64,000 bases of DNA from assembly GCA_026182355.1 (NCBI GenBank), contig JAPFBL010000529.1, forward strand, positions 124,001 through 188,000, read 5' to 3'. Source of the DNA: Hermatobates lingyangjiaoensis (lineage: Eukaryota > Arthropoda > Insecta > Hemiptera > Hermatobatidae). The notes below the pieces were generated by a model that made no database searches, had not been told where the DNA came from, and saw nothing but the letters and a program-made list of their open reading frames with translations. This document shows positions 12,013 to 22,630 of this stretch, piece by piece. Within the stretch, counting starts at the first letter, position 1. Each line of letters begins with the position of its first letter. The translations under genes and the position numbers were made by a program.

Positions 12013-12499
12013 GTGATGAATATACTTTACTTGAGAGTTACAATAGACGGTATTTTCCAGTTGTTATTTGTAACCAGTCAAGTTTTGAATTGTTATATAT
12101 ATTCCAGCCTGAGATTTTCAATATCCACATTCTTCTTAGACCGTTATGTTCTAATCATAAGATGAACATACTTATACTGGGTTATCTCGACGGTGCTTTT
12201 ATTATTATTTGCTGCCTAGGGCCTGACTGAACATCAGCAAATTGCGATAGATAACAAGTAGTATCTATCGTCAGCTGGTATGACCGGCTGACGCTGCATT
12301 ATACTTCCAACCTCAGTTGTCTATCATCAGTCAGAATCGTTGTTCTGACAGTTGTCTTCTTGTCAGCAACTGTCGTTCTATCTTTCAGTACAAAAAATAA
12401 GTAACTGAGTTACATTTTATTTTAGAAATATATATCTTTGTGCAGCAATTCTTTCCTCAAATGATATATTTTTAATCTCTTTAAACTGTGTAGTAATTT

Positions 12500-12745
12500 T
12501 GCTGACATAGAGGCTCAATGGTTAACATACTGGACTTTGAACTGGTAGATCCAAGGTTCGATACCCTCCTGGCCGTCGATGTATTCACATGAGAGGGGTG
12601 AATAAATCGGGGGGACATTAATCCATCGGTTCCGAGCCTGTACGATGTCAAATACTCGTTAAAGATCTCAACTCTAAATACGTTTGAGTTAGGCAAAATT
12701 GAAAACTCCCGGTGTAAAATCAACAGGTGATGTGTGGTAAAAATC
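12500..12745 (+). mobile_element. tRNA-derived SINE
   Basis: An A-box-like stretch (GGCTCAATGGTTAAC, 12512-12526) and a B box GGTTCGATACCC (12554-12565) form the tRNA-like head. The body contains CCGAGCCTGTACGATGTC and ACTCGTTAAAGATC, which recur in all copies of this SINE. A possible alternative 3' tail of the same subfamily lies at 12905-13010 (compare 54220-54330). Confidence 0.85.
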
Positions 12746-13131
12746 AAGCATTCAAATCGATTTTCAGTGATCTTAGGTATAGATTTACCTGTAGTAAAGT
12801 TGAATAACCAATCCAGATTATTTCGTTACTTTCTCTAACAGCTGAGACTTAATTAGAAACTATAACAATCACCATTCAATACCTTTTGTTTCAAACTGAC
12901 GCATATTAATAAAATGGGTGCCCAATCATAAATAAACCACAATTTCTACCCCTAGAACAAAACTAAAAAGTGAAGGCTTTATAATTGTGGTTCGAAAACA
13001 AACAAACGTAATTTTGTTGATACTATGATAATAATATAATTTTATATTAATTGAAATTTTGAAAAGATTTTTATGAATTAGTGATTTTGTATAAAATGAA
13101 TGAGTTAAGAATGTAGGTTGGACTTGTTTAG

Positions 13132-13376
13132 GTGGAGGTGAACACCGTGCTGAAGGTAGGACGAGTGACTGATGTCAAATACGACGTAGACCGCTTGGTT
13201 GTGGGGGAGGGAACAGGTCCTTTTGCCAGACTGGCGCAGCCTGTCCACAATCCAGGTCTATTCTTCTCGACGCCCTTTCTCCAAGTCCCTGACTCTCCTT
13301 TCAACGTCACTCATCATCAGGGCATCGTCTACTTCAACAGCTTTGCCCCGCAAGCAGGCAACAACGTTCCTCAGTT
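13132..13376 (+). CDS. Ret: Ret receptor tyrosine kinase, ectodomain exon (membrane-proximal cadherin-like region)
   Basis: First Ret exon visible. The acceptor is TTGTTTAG at 13124-13131, the donor GTAAGT starts at 13377, and it is 245 bp long. The frame starts in phase 0 and the last codon is TT plus one base of the next exon. It encodes 81 residues with no Cys and one N-glycosylation motif (NVT, near residue 58). The stretch HHQGIVYFNSFAP aligns with the GILFVND region just before the Cys-rich domain of vertebrate RET, and continues through the next exon as it does there. Ret is the receptor of GDNF-family-type ligands and acts at the plasma membrane. Identity rests on the joined exon chain ending in an unmistakable Ret kinase; this exon alone would be weak. 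The usual upstream cadherin-like exons were not found in 1-13131. Confidence 0.8.
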
Positions 13377-13440
13377 GTAAGTCTTTTCAGTTTTACAAAT
13401 CCACTTACTGGAAAACCTATGTATGTATCAAATCAATACA
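13377..13440 (+). other. Start of 8.6-kb Ret intron
   Basis: The donor GTAAGTC begins an intron running to 21975. It holds two PLE 5'/3' fragments, two satellites, several PLE-end insertions, a SINE nested in a hAT element and a mariner remnant. Confidence 0.8.
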
Positions 13441-13540
13441 GGTTAACTTTTCTCTCTCTTGGTAAAAAATTGCCAATTTTTTGGCAATATTTGCCAAAAA
13501 AATATTGGCATATCTATATATGCCATATATGTATATGCGA

Positions 13541-13559
<19 letters not shown>

Positions 13560-13575
<16 letters not shown>

Positions 13576-13757
13576 AAACAAACAATTTTTCTTCTTCTCG
13601 GAGTTTGGTCAGGGTAAATATATGGAATCACCTTTTTGCCAACGTTTCGTCTTTATCACCGTTGGCAAAAAGGTGATTCCATATATTTACCCTGACCAAA
13701 CTCCGAGAAGAAGAGAAAGTGTTTGTTAATATTTAGTGGTCAAGAAAACAGTACAGC
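13560..13757. mobile_element. Family P palindromic insertion between (TA)n tracts
   Basis: Inverted arms GGAGTTTGGTCAGGGTAAAT (13599 on) and its complement (13683-13704) surround GGAATCACCTTTTTGCC and a GTTTCG hairpin remnant. (TA)n lies on both outer sides (13537-13575 and 13760-13790). Same family as the window start and 53565-53795. Confidence 0.8.
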
Positions 13758-13794
<37 letters not shown>

Positions 13795-13796
<2 letters not shown>

Positions 13797-14200
13797 GCGA
13801 ATCAAAACAATACGTACTATAGAAAACTGCAATTAAATAAAATAAATAGATGCTAATCAAAATTATACTTGCTATAGAAACTGAAATGAAATAAAATAAA
13901 TAGATGCGAATCAAAACAATACTTGCTATAGAAAACTCCAATTAAATAAAATAAATAGATGCGAATCAAAATAATACTTGCTATAGAAAACCGCAATTAA
14001 ATAAAAAAAACAGATTCAAATACTTGTTGTTATAGAAAACTGCAATTAAATAAAATAAATAGATGATAATCAAAATTATACTTGCTATAGAAACTGAAAT
14101 GAAATAAAATAAATAGATGCGAATCAAAACAATACTTGCTATAGAAAACTGCAATGAAATAAAATAATTAGATGCGAATTAAAACGATACTTCTGGTATG
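13795..14200 (+). repeat. 55-bp tandem repeat (about seven units)
   Basis: Successive units begin with AGAAA at 13821, 13876, 13930, 13985, 14034, 14089 and 14143, a period of 54-55 bp with one short unit. The unit includes AAATAAAATAAATAGATGCG and a CTTGCTATAG box. It starts directly after a (TA)n tract. Confidence 0.9.
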
Positions 14201-14389
14201 ATTTTTAAAAGCATAATTCAATTTGGTATGATTGATAATTTATGAAACTTTTTGATGATGTTTCATGTTTATTTTAATGATTTATTTGAATTGAAACATT
14301 TGAACTCGTAACCAACTGGCTTGAAACATTTGATTTGAATTGAAACATTCTCAATTACTTTGTTTTGTATTAAAATTATTGGTAATGAT

Positions 14390-14580
14390 GTCCGTCATAG
14401 CTAGTAAAGCTTCTGTAGAGCTCGACCGGTTTCAGGTCCGTCTGGTTCCCATCTTCAAGAGCAACTGACTGTATTTTAAATAAATAAACAAAAATACAAA
14501 AATATTTAAATAAAATACAGTAAGTTTCTCTTCAAGATGGGAACCAGACGGACCTGAAACCGGTCGAAATTACGTAATCC
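14390..14580. mobile_element. Family F inverted PLE-end-like pair
   Basis: Inverted arms of about 60 bp (14420-14460 against 14530-14573) carry GATGGGAACCAGACGG and ACCGGTCGAAAT. The stem GACC/GGTC followed by GAAA resembles the other families, but the upstream part is CTT(C/G)AAGA rather than CTGANGA. Assignment to PLE ends is inferred. Confidence 0.6.
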
Positions 14581-14719
14581 AATTTCGGTATTACGTCGTA
14601 ATCGAAATTTTATGATTTTTTTGTTGTTGAATGCAAATTTTTGGTTTAGTTACTTTTTTTATTCAATTTTTATTATCTTTAGTAATTCGTTTAGCGTTAA
14701 AAAAAACATTTTCTGAAAA

Positions 14720-14935
14720 CCTAAAATTTACTACGACGCCCTTTTTTACGACGTTAACTTAAACGTCTTCCTCAACATTTAAAGGTCATCCTCAGGCTAC
14801 TTAACTCGTCGGTCAAAAGAACAGCTACTTAAAAAAGTCGTGAATGCAGAATCTGCTCTGCTTTTCAGCAATGTATGCTTGGATGAAGATCTGCTGCCAA
14901 CTTATATAAAATTAATAATTACACCTCTGATTATA
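14720..14935 (+). pseudogene. PLE N-terminal domain fragment
   Basis: From about 14817 the frame reads KEQLLKKVVNAESALLF and continues to CLDEDLLPTY near 14906. This matches the fragment at 25974-26126 (KVVNAEAAVYF, CLREDLLPSY) and resembles the N-terminal domain of PLE proteins. Upstream in-frame stops and no continuation show it is a broken copy. Confidence 0.65.
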
Positions 14936-15540
14936 AGCATTGTATCCTAGCTATGCACTCGTAGAAACATTATTGTTTTAATATGAATTTATAATTATTT
15001 TTAATTTCTCATAATAAGAGTTTCATTAAAAAAATATCAAAGTTGTATTGCATGGATTCTAAGGAGAGATAATTCTATTATTTACTTCAATGAAAAGGGT
15101 TTTTTTTTGAGAATCATAATTTTAAAATGTTAAAAGCCGAGAGATCATGGTCTGGTGAAAATAGGACTCGACTCTTCCAACCCTCCCAAAACAAGCATTA
15201 AATAAATCACCCCCAAAACTTTGCAACATATGCATTTTAACCCCATTTGTCAATGTAAATTTCTTTTTACAGTCAAAACACTAAAGACTGGAATGTTTTT
15301 CATCTAACACAAATACATATTTAAATACGTATACTGGAATTGTTGTTAAAAACAAGAAAAATTTTACACATGCTAACATTATTTTTAAAAAAAGATTAAT
15401 TAAAGTCGTAATTAATTTAATCCGATGTGATATTACTCAAAGCAAAGTATGAAGCCCGTTCTGATTGTTTTCATTTCCCCCACTCATAGGCTTCTGGGGT
15501 TGAAAGTATGGCTCATTTGTTACTTGGCTCCCATATTAGC

Positions 15541-15720
15541 CAAGCACGAGATATATATATATATATATATATACCGCCCTGCCTTCTTGCGGAACTCTTC
15601 GCTCTTCACACCTCCTGATGACGACGATGGTCGAAATATCGATGTGAGTTATGTCTGTGTCTTTCGGTGTGTTTCCTTCGTTTTGAATTTATTATATATA
15701 TATATATATATATATAAAGA
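15541..15720 (+). mobile_element. Family C PLE-1 3'-end insertion inside (TA)n
   Basis: Lies between TA tracts at 15550-15573 and 15694-15716. Hairpin at 15615-15640: CTGATGA, C, GAC-GATG-GTC, GAAA. Sequence after it matches the end of PLE-1 at 1900-1975. Confidence 0.85.
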
Positions 15721-16020
15721 TTTCACATAAACACGTGAAACAACAATCAACGATAAGAGAGTTTGTTACGGTTGAAAGATCTTAGTCTTTTCTTCCCCAT
15801 TTCTTATTGTCGTTTGATCATAAATATATATATATCAATGATCAAACCACAATAAGAAATAGGAAAACAAGACTAATGTCTTTCAACCGTAACAAGCGGT
15901 CTTCGTCAGAGTCAAAAACCCAACTGAGTGAGTTGGGTTTTTGACTCTGACGAAGACCGCTTGTTACGGTTGAAAGACCTTATTCTTGTTTTCCCATTTC
16001 TTATTGTGGTTTGATCATTA
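15717..16020. mobile_element. Family B insertions: one arm plus an inverted pair
   Basis: 15717-15830 is a rearranged copy. 15837-16015 is a near-perfect palindrome with hairpins facing outward at about 15910-15880(-) and 15939-15970(+), separated by the short centre AACCCAACTGAGTGAGTTGG. The stem is GACCG/CGGTT. Confidence 0.85.
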
Positions 16021-16399
16021 ATATATGTATATTACACGTTGATGCTACATTAGTATTCCTAAATTTGCTTTGTTCAAATTATTTAGAAAAGGAATTTTTA
16101 ATTAAAATCTGACATTGAACCATCTCGTAACCAACTGGTTTACATCCTCTTGTAATATTTATAAGGCTAAACAGTATAACATTGTTCAATACAAATAGAA
16201 TCTACGGCTTCTTGTTTAAGGAATCGTGTCCGGATGGCGACATAGTTGTCAGCTAAATTTTAATGCATTGAAATTCTTTAGTTTGTTGAAATTAAAATAG
16301 TTTTTGTGAGTATTAAGATGTTAAAAGGTGTTACTTCGAGTTTTACAAAGTAACAAGTTTTAATTTTTTTTTTATGATTATATAAATTAGAACTTATAT

Positions 16400-17710
16400 A
16401 GTCAATGTATTATATAGCGCTTAACTGTTTTGATAACGATGAAAGCGTTGCTATCAGTATAGGTAGACATCTGTTAAAATTAAAAGCAATAAAATATGTC
16501 ACTGACTATATAAGCTCTAATTTATATAGTCATAAAAAAAAATTAGAACGTGTTACCGTAATACTAGAAGTAACATCTTCTAATAATCCTACTATATTTC
16601 AAAACTATTTTCGTATAGTAATTCGTAAGGACTTTTTGAAGTAGTTACTTCGTAAGACTCAAAAAACATCTTCTAATAATCCTACTATATTCCAAAACTA
16701 TTTTCATATAGTAATTCGTAAGGACTTTTTGAAGTAGTTACTTCGTAAGACTCAAAAAACATCTTCTAATAATCCTACTATATTCCAAAACTATTTTCGT
16801 ATAGTAATTCGTAAGGACTTTTTGAAGTAGTTACTTCGTAAGACTCAAAAAACATCTTCTAATAATCCTACTATATTCCAAAACTATTTTGGTAAGTAAT
16901 TCGTAGGACTTTTGAAGTATTACTTCGTAAGACTCAAAAAACATCTTCTAATAATCCTACTATATTCCAAACTATTTTCGTAAATAGTTAATTCGTAAGA
17001 TTTTGAAGTAAAGTATACTTCGTTAAGACTCAAAAAACAGTCTTCTAATAATCCGTGACTATATTCCAAATTTAACTAATTTTGTTTAGTAAATAATCGT
17101 TTAAGGAGTTATGTTAAAGGTAGTTACTTCGTAAGTTTTACAAAAAACATCTTCTAATTTTTTTTTTAATCTACTATAATTCCAAAACTATTTTCAGTAT
17201 AGTAATCGTAAGACTTTTTGAAGTAAGTTACTTCGTAGAGACTCTAAAATTAATACTAAAATAGTCCTACTATATTCTAAAACTTATTTGTATAGTAATT
17301 CTAAGGACTTTTGAAGTAGTTACTTCGTAAGACTCAAAAACATCTAATAATCCTACTATATTCCAAAACTATTTTGGTATAGTAATTCGTAAGGACTTTT
17401 TGAAGTAGTTACTTCGTAAGACTTAAACATCTTCTAATAATCCTACTATATTCCAAAACTATTTTCGTATAGTAGTTCGTAAAAACTTTTCAAAGTAGTT
17501 ACTTCGTAAGACTTGAAGTAACATCTTCTAATAATCTTACTACACTCAACAATTATTTTTTATACAGTGGTTTGTAAGAACTTTTTGAAGTAGTTACTTT
17601 GTAAAACTCCAAATAACATCTTCCAATAATCCTACTATATTCCAAAACTATTTTCGTTTAGTAGTTCGTAAGAACTTTTTGAAGTAATTACTTCGTAAGA
17701 TTCAAAATAA
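16400..17710 (+). repeat. 93-bp tandem satellite
   Basis: The box CGTAAGACTC recurs at 16651, 16744 and 16837, an exact 93-bp period, within units containing CATCTTCTAATAATCCTAC and AAGGACTTTTTGAAGTAG. About fourteen units in all. Units at 16430-16880 and 17290-17480 are regular; units in 16890-17280 carry many single-base insertions and deletions. Short frames in it are repeat artefacts. Confidence 0.95.
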
Positions 17711-17719
17711 CCTATCCTT

Positions 17720-18520
17720 ATAAACAATCCGAAATAAATACTATCATTATTTATGATATATAAATATATCATATGAGTATATATAGATATCATATGAGAG
17801 CCCATGGAGCTTAAATCGTGTCCAGATAAATCAAAGAAGAAATCAACTGTCAACTTTAAGAGGTATGAAAAAAATCCATGAACTTTTTTCTACGAATTAA
17901 ACAAAATCTATTAAGGATCCTGAATGGAGGAAGGGAAGAGTGGAAGAAGAGGATATGTTTAAGTATTCAACGCTTTAAGCACTTCAGACAGTTTAAAGTT
18001 TAAATATGCGCCAATTAATTCATACCTTGACGAAAGACATTTCTCTCAATATAAAACTTTGTTTTATAATAATCGATAAAATTTTATTTCGAAAATTTAC
18101 AAAAAAAAAGAGCATCTATATGCAGTATGAACAAATTGATATATTGTAAGTTATATAGTGTCTTGGGTAATAACAAACGTTATTTGATAACGTTTTATTT
18201 CAGCTTGACAAATTAAACGTGATAACGTTTTATTTGACGTTATCAAATGATCAAACTTATTTTATTTGATCATTATACATTTTTTTATAACAATATATCG
18301 TAATTGAAATAAATATTTTACTTTTCTACTTTTACATATATGAAACATTATGTGTAAATGTTTACCATCTTTAAATAAATAAAGGTCCAGGTCTAGTCGA
18401 AATGAAGGTTTTACATACACCAGCTCTGACAAGTATACCGTATCATTAATAACACTGACATAAACATATTGAATCACTTAACAGTTTCAGTTTTATGAAG
18501 CAATATGTTAAGAAACATAT
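17720..18520. other. AT-rich intron stretch, nothing recognised
   Basis: Contains only short inverted motifs (TAACGTTTTATTT near 18187-18240). No gene or element boundary supported. Confidence 0.4.
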
Positions 18521-18524
18521 ATGT

Positions 18525-18625
18525 GTCATAACAGTTGGGTTTTTGACTCAGACGAAGACCGCTTGTTACGGTTGAAAGATCTTAGTCTTGTTTTCCCATT
18601 TCTTATTGTGGTTTGATCATATATA
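18525..18625 (+). mobile_element. Family B arm (plus)
   Basis: Starts in GTTGGGTTTTTGACTC, has the hairpin at about 18548-18580 and ends in GTGGTTTGATCATATATA. It faces a second, minus-strand copy that belongs to PLE-2. Confidence 0.75.
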
Positions 18626-18649
18626 TATAGTGTGTATGTGTGTGTCTAT

Positions 18650-18895
18650 ATGAAAAAACCACAATATGAAATGGGAAAACAAGCCCAAGATCTTTCAACC
18701 GTAACAAGTGGTCTTCGTCAGAGTCAAAAACCCAACTGAAACACTAGACGCAGAAAGCATCTGGTGAGGGGTTGAGAAGAGTGGGAGAGAATAGTGGTAT
18801 TTTAAAAGGGTGAAAGCGCAGGAAAGGACAAATGTCCAGAAAGGGGTGTTTGGGGAAACAAAGGAGTACAGTAAGAAAGAGTAAAAAACTATCCG
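18650..18895 (-). mobile_element. PLE-2 3' UTR with family B hairpin
   Basis: On the minus strand this follows the PLE-2 stop codon (18898-18896) and ends with the family B hairpin (CTGACGA, A, GACCACTTGTTACGGTT, GAAA, about 18723-18690), then TCTTGGGCTTGTTTTCCC. This gives the physical link between a GIY-YIG frame and family B. The same UTR piece is found in the 55088-55344 insertion. Confidence 0.8.
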
Positions 18896-19295
18896 CTAGC
18901 TGTCAACCCTCTTAGAAGAGGCTGTTGCCCTCGAAACGAAAGTATCAAGTTTGAAGAGACCGTTACTAATGTTTATAATATTTGATGTATTAAATTTAAT
19001 TAGAGACGATTCAATAATATTTCTTAACAACATTGATTTTTATAGGTAATAAATTTAGCTCCGTCCAATCAATATGATGATTGGATAATAATAAAATAAA
19101 TAATAAAAATAAAAATTTTTTATTTTTTATATGCAAGAATAAGGCACTAATTTTTTCCTGTCTACTTACGTTGTATTGGTGTTGTTTTATACGTGTCTTT
19201 AATGATTTACCAGTTTGACCAATATAAATGTTATAGCAATTTTTGCAATTTTTGCAATTTTATAAATACCACCGGACTCCAATTCCCTGGGAGAG
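18896..19295 (-). pseudogene. PLE-2 GIY-YIG endonuclease remnant
   Basis: On the minus strand: GGIYKI, then after a frameshift CKNCYNIYIGQTGKSLK and TRIKQHQ (YIG and Arg of the nuclease core). Further on come NHHIDWTEL and, in a second shifted frame, RNIIESSLI with the catalytic Glu, ending KRVDS and stop at 18898-18896. The order and spacing are those of a PLE C-terminal nuclease. At least two frameshifts make it non-functional. The reverse transcriptase part is absent; the fragment starts near the (TA)n at 19383. Confidence 0.8.
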
Positions 19296-19378
19296 GTTTT
19301 TATTCACATATTGCCCATGTTATTACGATTAGAAAAAACTATATTAAAATCAAGTTGTTTGTTTTAATATATATTTTA

Positions 19379-19381
<3 letters not shown>

Positions 19382-19438
<57 letters not shown>
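19382..19438. repeat. (TA)n microsatellite
   Basis: About 56 bp of TA repeat bordering the 5' break of PLE-2. Confidence 0.95.
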
Positions 19439-19443
<5 letters not shown>

Positions 19444-20040
19444 TATATAATTAAATATAATTAATATATAATTCAGGGATGATACGTGGTATTTTAAAAT
19501 ATTATTAGAATAATTATAGAATAGGATAAAATATATTTATTAGCACAGTGTTTATAGCACTATAAAAATTATATTTATTAGTAAGTGTCTCTATATACAC
19601 GACATTAGCTGTCTGTCCTTCAAGTGCATGGAAGAACAGAGAGTTGTAATTTCTGATTCATGAGCAAGCAAACTACAGTTGACCATGTGAGAAACACTTA
19701 GTCTCACTCACTTCAATTCCTGCCGTAGATAGAGTTTGATCTTGCGACTTATTTACCGTCATTGCAAAACAGACGCTGACGGAAAATTGCATCCGTTTGA
19801 ATTGAAAAGTTCAGTGCAAAAAAAATACTTTTTTTACAATGACTAGTCATAAGGCTCTTCAAGGAAAGTGTGTGGTTCATTTTATATTTAGAAATCATAA
19901 CAACTGATTATGATTAATAGAATTAAAGGGCTTCAAACTATATTGCTCTGGACATCTTTATTAGTCCTAATGGTTATTGTTCTGCTGGTAGTTTCTGAAG
20001 TGGCGTGTTTGCAAGTCACTCTGCCATTAAAATTTTTATA
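19439..20040. other. AT-rich intron stretch, nothing recognised
   Basis: No reading frame or repeat end that I can support. Confidence 0.4.
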
Positions 20041-20048
20041 GGTTAGAT

Positions 20049-20818
20049 CAGTGTTTTCCAAACTTTTTCGAGTGACTGCCCCCTTTTGAGGTTCATAAAC
20101 CTTGACCATAAATTCAACACCCTTGAATAATAATCAGTTTCCTAGGGGGACCAGGCTAGATCAGTGGTTACGTGCTCACCTCTGAACTGATAGGACCGGG
20201 GGTTCAATCCTCACCTGGCCCTCGATTTATTCACGCGGGAGGTGAATAAATCTGAGCGCGTCGTCCCTCGGAGAAGGACGTTAAACCGTCGGTCCCGAGC
20301 CTGTACGATGTCAGGTACTCGTTAAAGATCCCTACTCTAAATACATTTGAGTTAGGCAAAATTTAGTACTCCCACTGTAGAATCAATCTTCATTGTGTGG
20401 TATCACAAAGGGCCAATGCTCGGCCTACGTGTGTTCCCTTGTGGGACTGCCACTGCAACCTAATCAGTTTCCTAGACTAAATAATCAAATGAGTAAGGTT
20501 TCAATAATTAAATTAAAATAATTACTAATCGAATATTTATTTAGAATCCAATAGATGTATTGTTTCATAGCATATTTATGCAAAAGAATTGATACACAAT
20601 AGAAGAAACTTAGATGAGAATATACTTTTAACATAAAAATGAATTATCAAAACAAATAATTTTAAGAAACCGTTTCCTAGAAGTTTACATATCGTGTTTT
20701 CACTTAAATTTAGAAATTATATTGCATGAACATTTTAAATTTAAGGAAATAGAATCTCCGCTCCTTTTTGCATTACCGCCCCCCTATATCAAAGCACCGC
20801 CCACTTTGGGACACACTG
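20049..20818. mobile_element. hAT-type non-autonomous element (copy 1)
   Basis: Ends CAGTGTTTTCCAAAC (left) and TTTGGGACACACTG (right) are inverted repeats of hAT type. 8-bp flanks are GGTTAGAT (20041-20048) and GATTAGAT (20819-20826), seven of eight matching. The interior is AT-rich, non-coding, and close to copy 2 at 40449-41182. A SINE sits inside it. Confidence 0.88.
20146..20461 (+). mobile_element. tRNA-derived SINE, full length, inside hAT copy 1
   Basis: Flanked by a perfect 14-bp target duplication AATCAGTTTCCTAG (20132-20145 and 20462-20475). A-box-like TAGATCAGTGGTTACG, B box GGTTCAATCCTC near 20201, body with GAGCCTGTACGATGTCAGG, then ATTGTGTGGTATCAC, ending CTGCAACCT. About 316 bp. 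Best-defined copy of the family, so it sets the boundaries for the others. Confidence 0.93.
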
Positions 20819-21129
20819 GATTAGATGAAGAAGTAACCATCAATGATTCTCCAAACCAGGCGTGGGGAACCTGCAGCCTTAAGGCTTTAAGGGCTGTGTG
20901 TTGATGAAAATATTTCAAAATATAAAAAATTACAATTTTGGTAATAAATACAAAAAAAAATTCTTTAATTTAGAAACAAAACTATTTATCAATCATTACT
21001 TGAAAAGTTTTAAGTTTTTCGAAGATAATTTTCATGAGTGAACAAAGTTAATAAACGAAGGCAATGAGGGCACTGATGAATCTTTTAAAAGACGCGAAAC
21101 AGTTTTTAGGATGCACTGATCGAGTAATA

Positions 21130-21704
21130 AAGGTGACCCAAAAAAAAAACGGGCTCCGTGTACACTTTATAGAGTGAGCTTCAGACTCTTTACCCGTCGC
21201 TCATGAGCAAGTTCTGGTTCCAGAAAGACGGAGCAAGTTCTGACATCTCAAACCTGTCCCGAGATTGGCTGAAAGAGAACTTCAGAGGCCGAGTGATCAG
21301 TCTCAAGACTGATTTTGAGTGGGCACTCCATAGTCTGGACCTAAGCCCCCCCAGATTTCTTTCTTTGTGGTTATCTGAAGTACAGAGTCTAAGCAGGGAA
21401 ACCCATAACCATCACGGAACTCAAGGAAGCAATCAGGGAGGAGATAAGAGCCATTACCGATTCAGTCTTTAAGAACGTCATGGACAACTTCGTGCTGTGC
21501 CTCAAGAAATGCACGGAACTAAATGAAGGCCATCTAGAACACATGCTGTAGAACGAAGAAAGAAAGGCCAAAGACCCTAGTGTTTTGGTGTGATGTTTTG
21601 AATATAATAAACTAGTTATGACCAAAGTTTCATTTCATCTGGACAAAACACTAAGAAACGGGGCCTAATTAGAGTTGGGGCCCGTTTTTTTTTTTTTTCA
21701 CCCG
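21130..21704 (+). mobile_element. Tc1/mariner-superfamily element, internally deleted
   Basis: TA on both sides. Inverted ends are GGTGACCC-(A)n-ACGGGC on the left and GGGCCCG-(T)n-CACCCG on the right. It encloses the transposase remnant at 21203-21551. Confidence 0.85.
21203..21551 (+). pseudogene. Mariner-type transposase C-terminal remnant
   Basis: Reads FWFQKDGASSDISNLS (the QDGA catalytic-Asp motif), then SLDLSPPRF (the PDLSPPD motif with its Asp changed to Arg by a frameshift). In the shifted frame it continues LCGYLKYRV, a stop, AGKPITITELKEAI and a C-terminus ending LEHML-stop at 21551. One frameshift and one internal stop; the N-terminal DNA-binding half is missing. Non-functional. 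Confidence 0.88.
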
Positions 21705-21975
21705 TATAATGATAGATTCAATGATTTTACAATATAACTGTTATATAAGAAGCTGCTTATCTATTCGTTGTGGCCTTTTGGGAAAGTGTACGGTGCTAAA
21801 ATTGTCTTTACACCAAGAAAGGTTCCCCAGCCTTGTTCTAAACCATTCCTAACTCGTCCTAGATGCTTCATATATCATATTGTGGTACCTGGTATTTCTG
21901 TAGTTTGCAATATACTGATTGATCATTGATCCATGATATCCATACATTGTTACTCAATCTTCATCATGTTCACAG

Positions 21976-22179
21976 TTTCATGATTGAATGGTGGGATGAA
22001 CACAAACGTCTCGTTGGAAGCCAACTATTCTCCGTTGAATATGAACAGCCTACCAGTTCTGGGTGTTCTTCTAGATTTAAATCTGTTCGCAAATGGAAGG
22101 TCTGCTCCGAAAGGGTCAGTAAGAAGGCATGTGAAGATACTTGCGGGCTTGCCATACCGTCCAACCATCCGGAACCAAG
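21976..22179 (+). CDS. Ret: Ret, exon 2 in window (start of cysteine-rich domain)
   Basis: Acceptor ATGTTCACAG (AG at 21974-21975), donor GTACGT from 22180, 204 bp. The first base completes the TT of the previous exon (Phe); the last codon is AG plus one base. The product begins FFMIEWWDEHKRLVGSQLFS and contains Cys residues in SSGCSSR, WKVCSER, KACEDTC. This corresponds to the vertebrate segment running from the last cadherin-like strand into the first Cys-rich-domain cysteines (SCAVSKRRLECEEC). An overlapping frame starting at 21984 also looks open but does not fit the splice phases and lacks the cysteines. The Cys-rich domain is where the ligand-coreceptor complex contacts Ret. Confidence 0.87.
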
Positions 22180-22630
22180 GTACGTCACTTTCAAAATAAC
22201 TATTTAGAAATCTAATATGTGTTCGTTATTTCTTCATATTAATCTTGTTTCACACGCCAGGAAGTATAATCGCTGGATTATTTCTTCTCTCCTGGCTCCA
22301 TGTGTAAATGTATATATTTCTTTCATAATTGTCACTGGTAATGTTACATTTACGTTGTTGTGACTATGTAAAGTAAAATAAAAAAAAACTTGTTTCGCAT
22401 TATACTTAAGCTAAAATTTGACCAATGTTTTTATATTTAACATTATTCTTTTGAAGCGTCAATAAAACCCTTTAAACGTGGAATCACAATAGTAAAAAGA
22501 TAGATAGATAGACTTTATTATAAAAGCAGCTTAAAATTTACATTGTTACACTTTCACATAGGTTCCTGCTTTTATAACAACAGCATGTTATTAATGATTA
22601 TTGTGAAAACAGTAATTAATTCTAAGGTAG
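22180..22630. other. Intron stretch with short (GATA)n
   Basis: Start of the 11-kb intron to 33142. Only a short GATA run near 22499-22510 followed by ACTTTATTATAAAAGCAGC is notable. Confidence 0.5.

Larger units (their letters stand above)
20857..21835. mobile_element. hAT-type MITE carrying a mariner insertion
   Basis: Left end CAGGCGTGGGGAACCTGCAGC and right end GGTTCCCCAGCCTTG are imperfect inverted repeats. The flanking 8-mers CTCCAAAC and TTCTAAAC agree at six positions. The middle is interrupted by the mariner-type element at 21130-21704. Confidence 0.65.

Noticed and set aside
16405..16644. 79-residue frame at the start of the 93-bp satellite
   Set aside because: Its second half is repeat unit; no homology or splice context.
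13795..17710. Possible CRISPR-like arrays from regular repeats
   Set aside because: Repeats are head-to-tail satellites without unique spacers in a eukaryotic intron.
18900..18935. Plus-strand CTTAGAAGAGGCTGTTGCC then CTCGAAACG as another PLE hairpin
   Set aside because: It is the complement of the PLE-2 coding sequence just before its stop; the resemblance may be chance, so I did not count it as a family.
21984..22199. Plus frame MNGGMNTNVSLEANYSPLN with protein-like look
   Set aside because: It overlaps the Ret exon in another phase. The splice phases and the cysteine pattern support the 21976-22179 reading instead.
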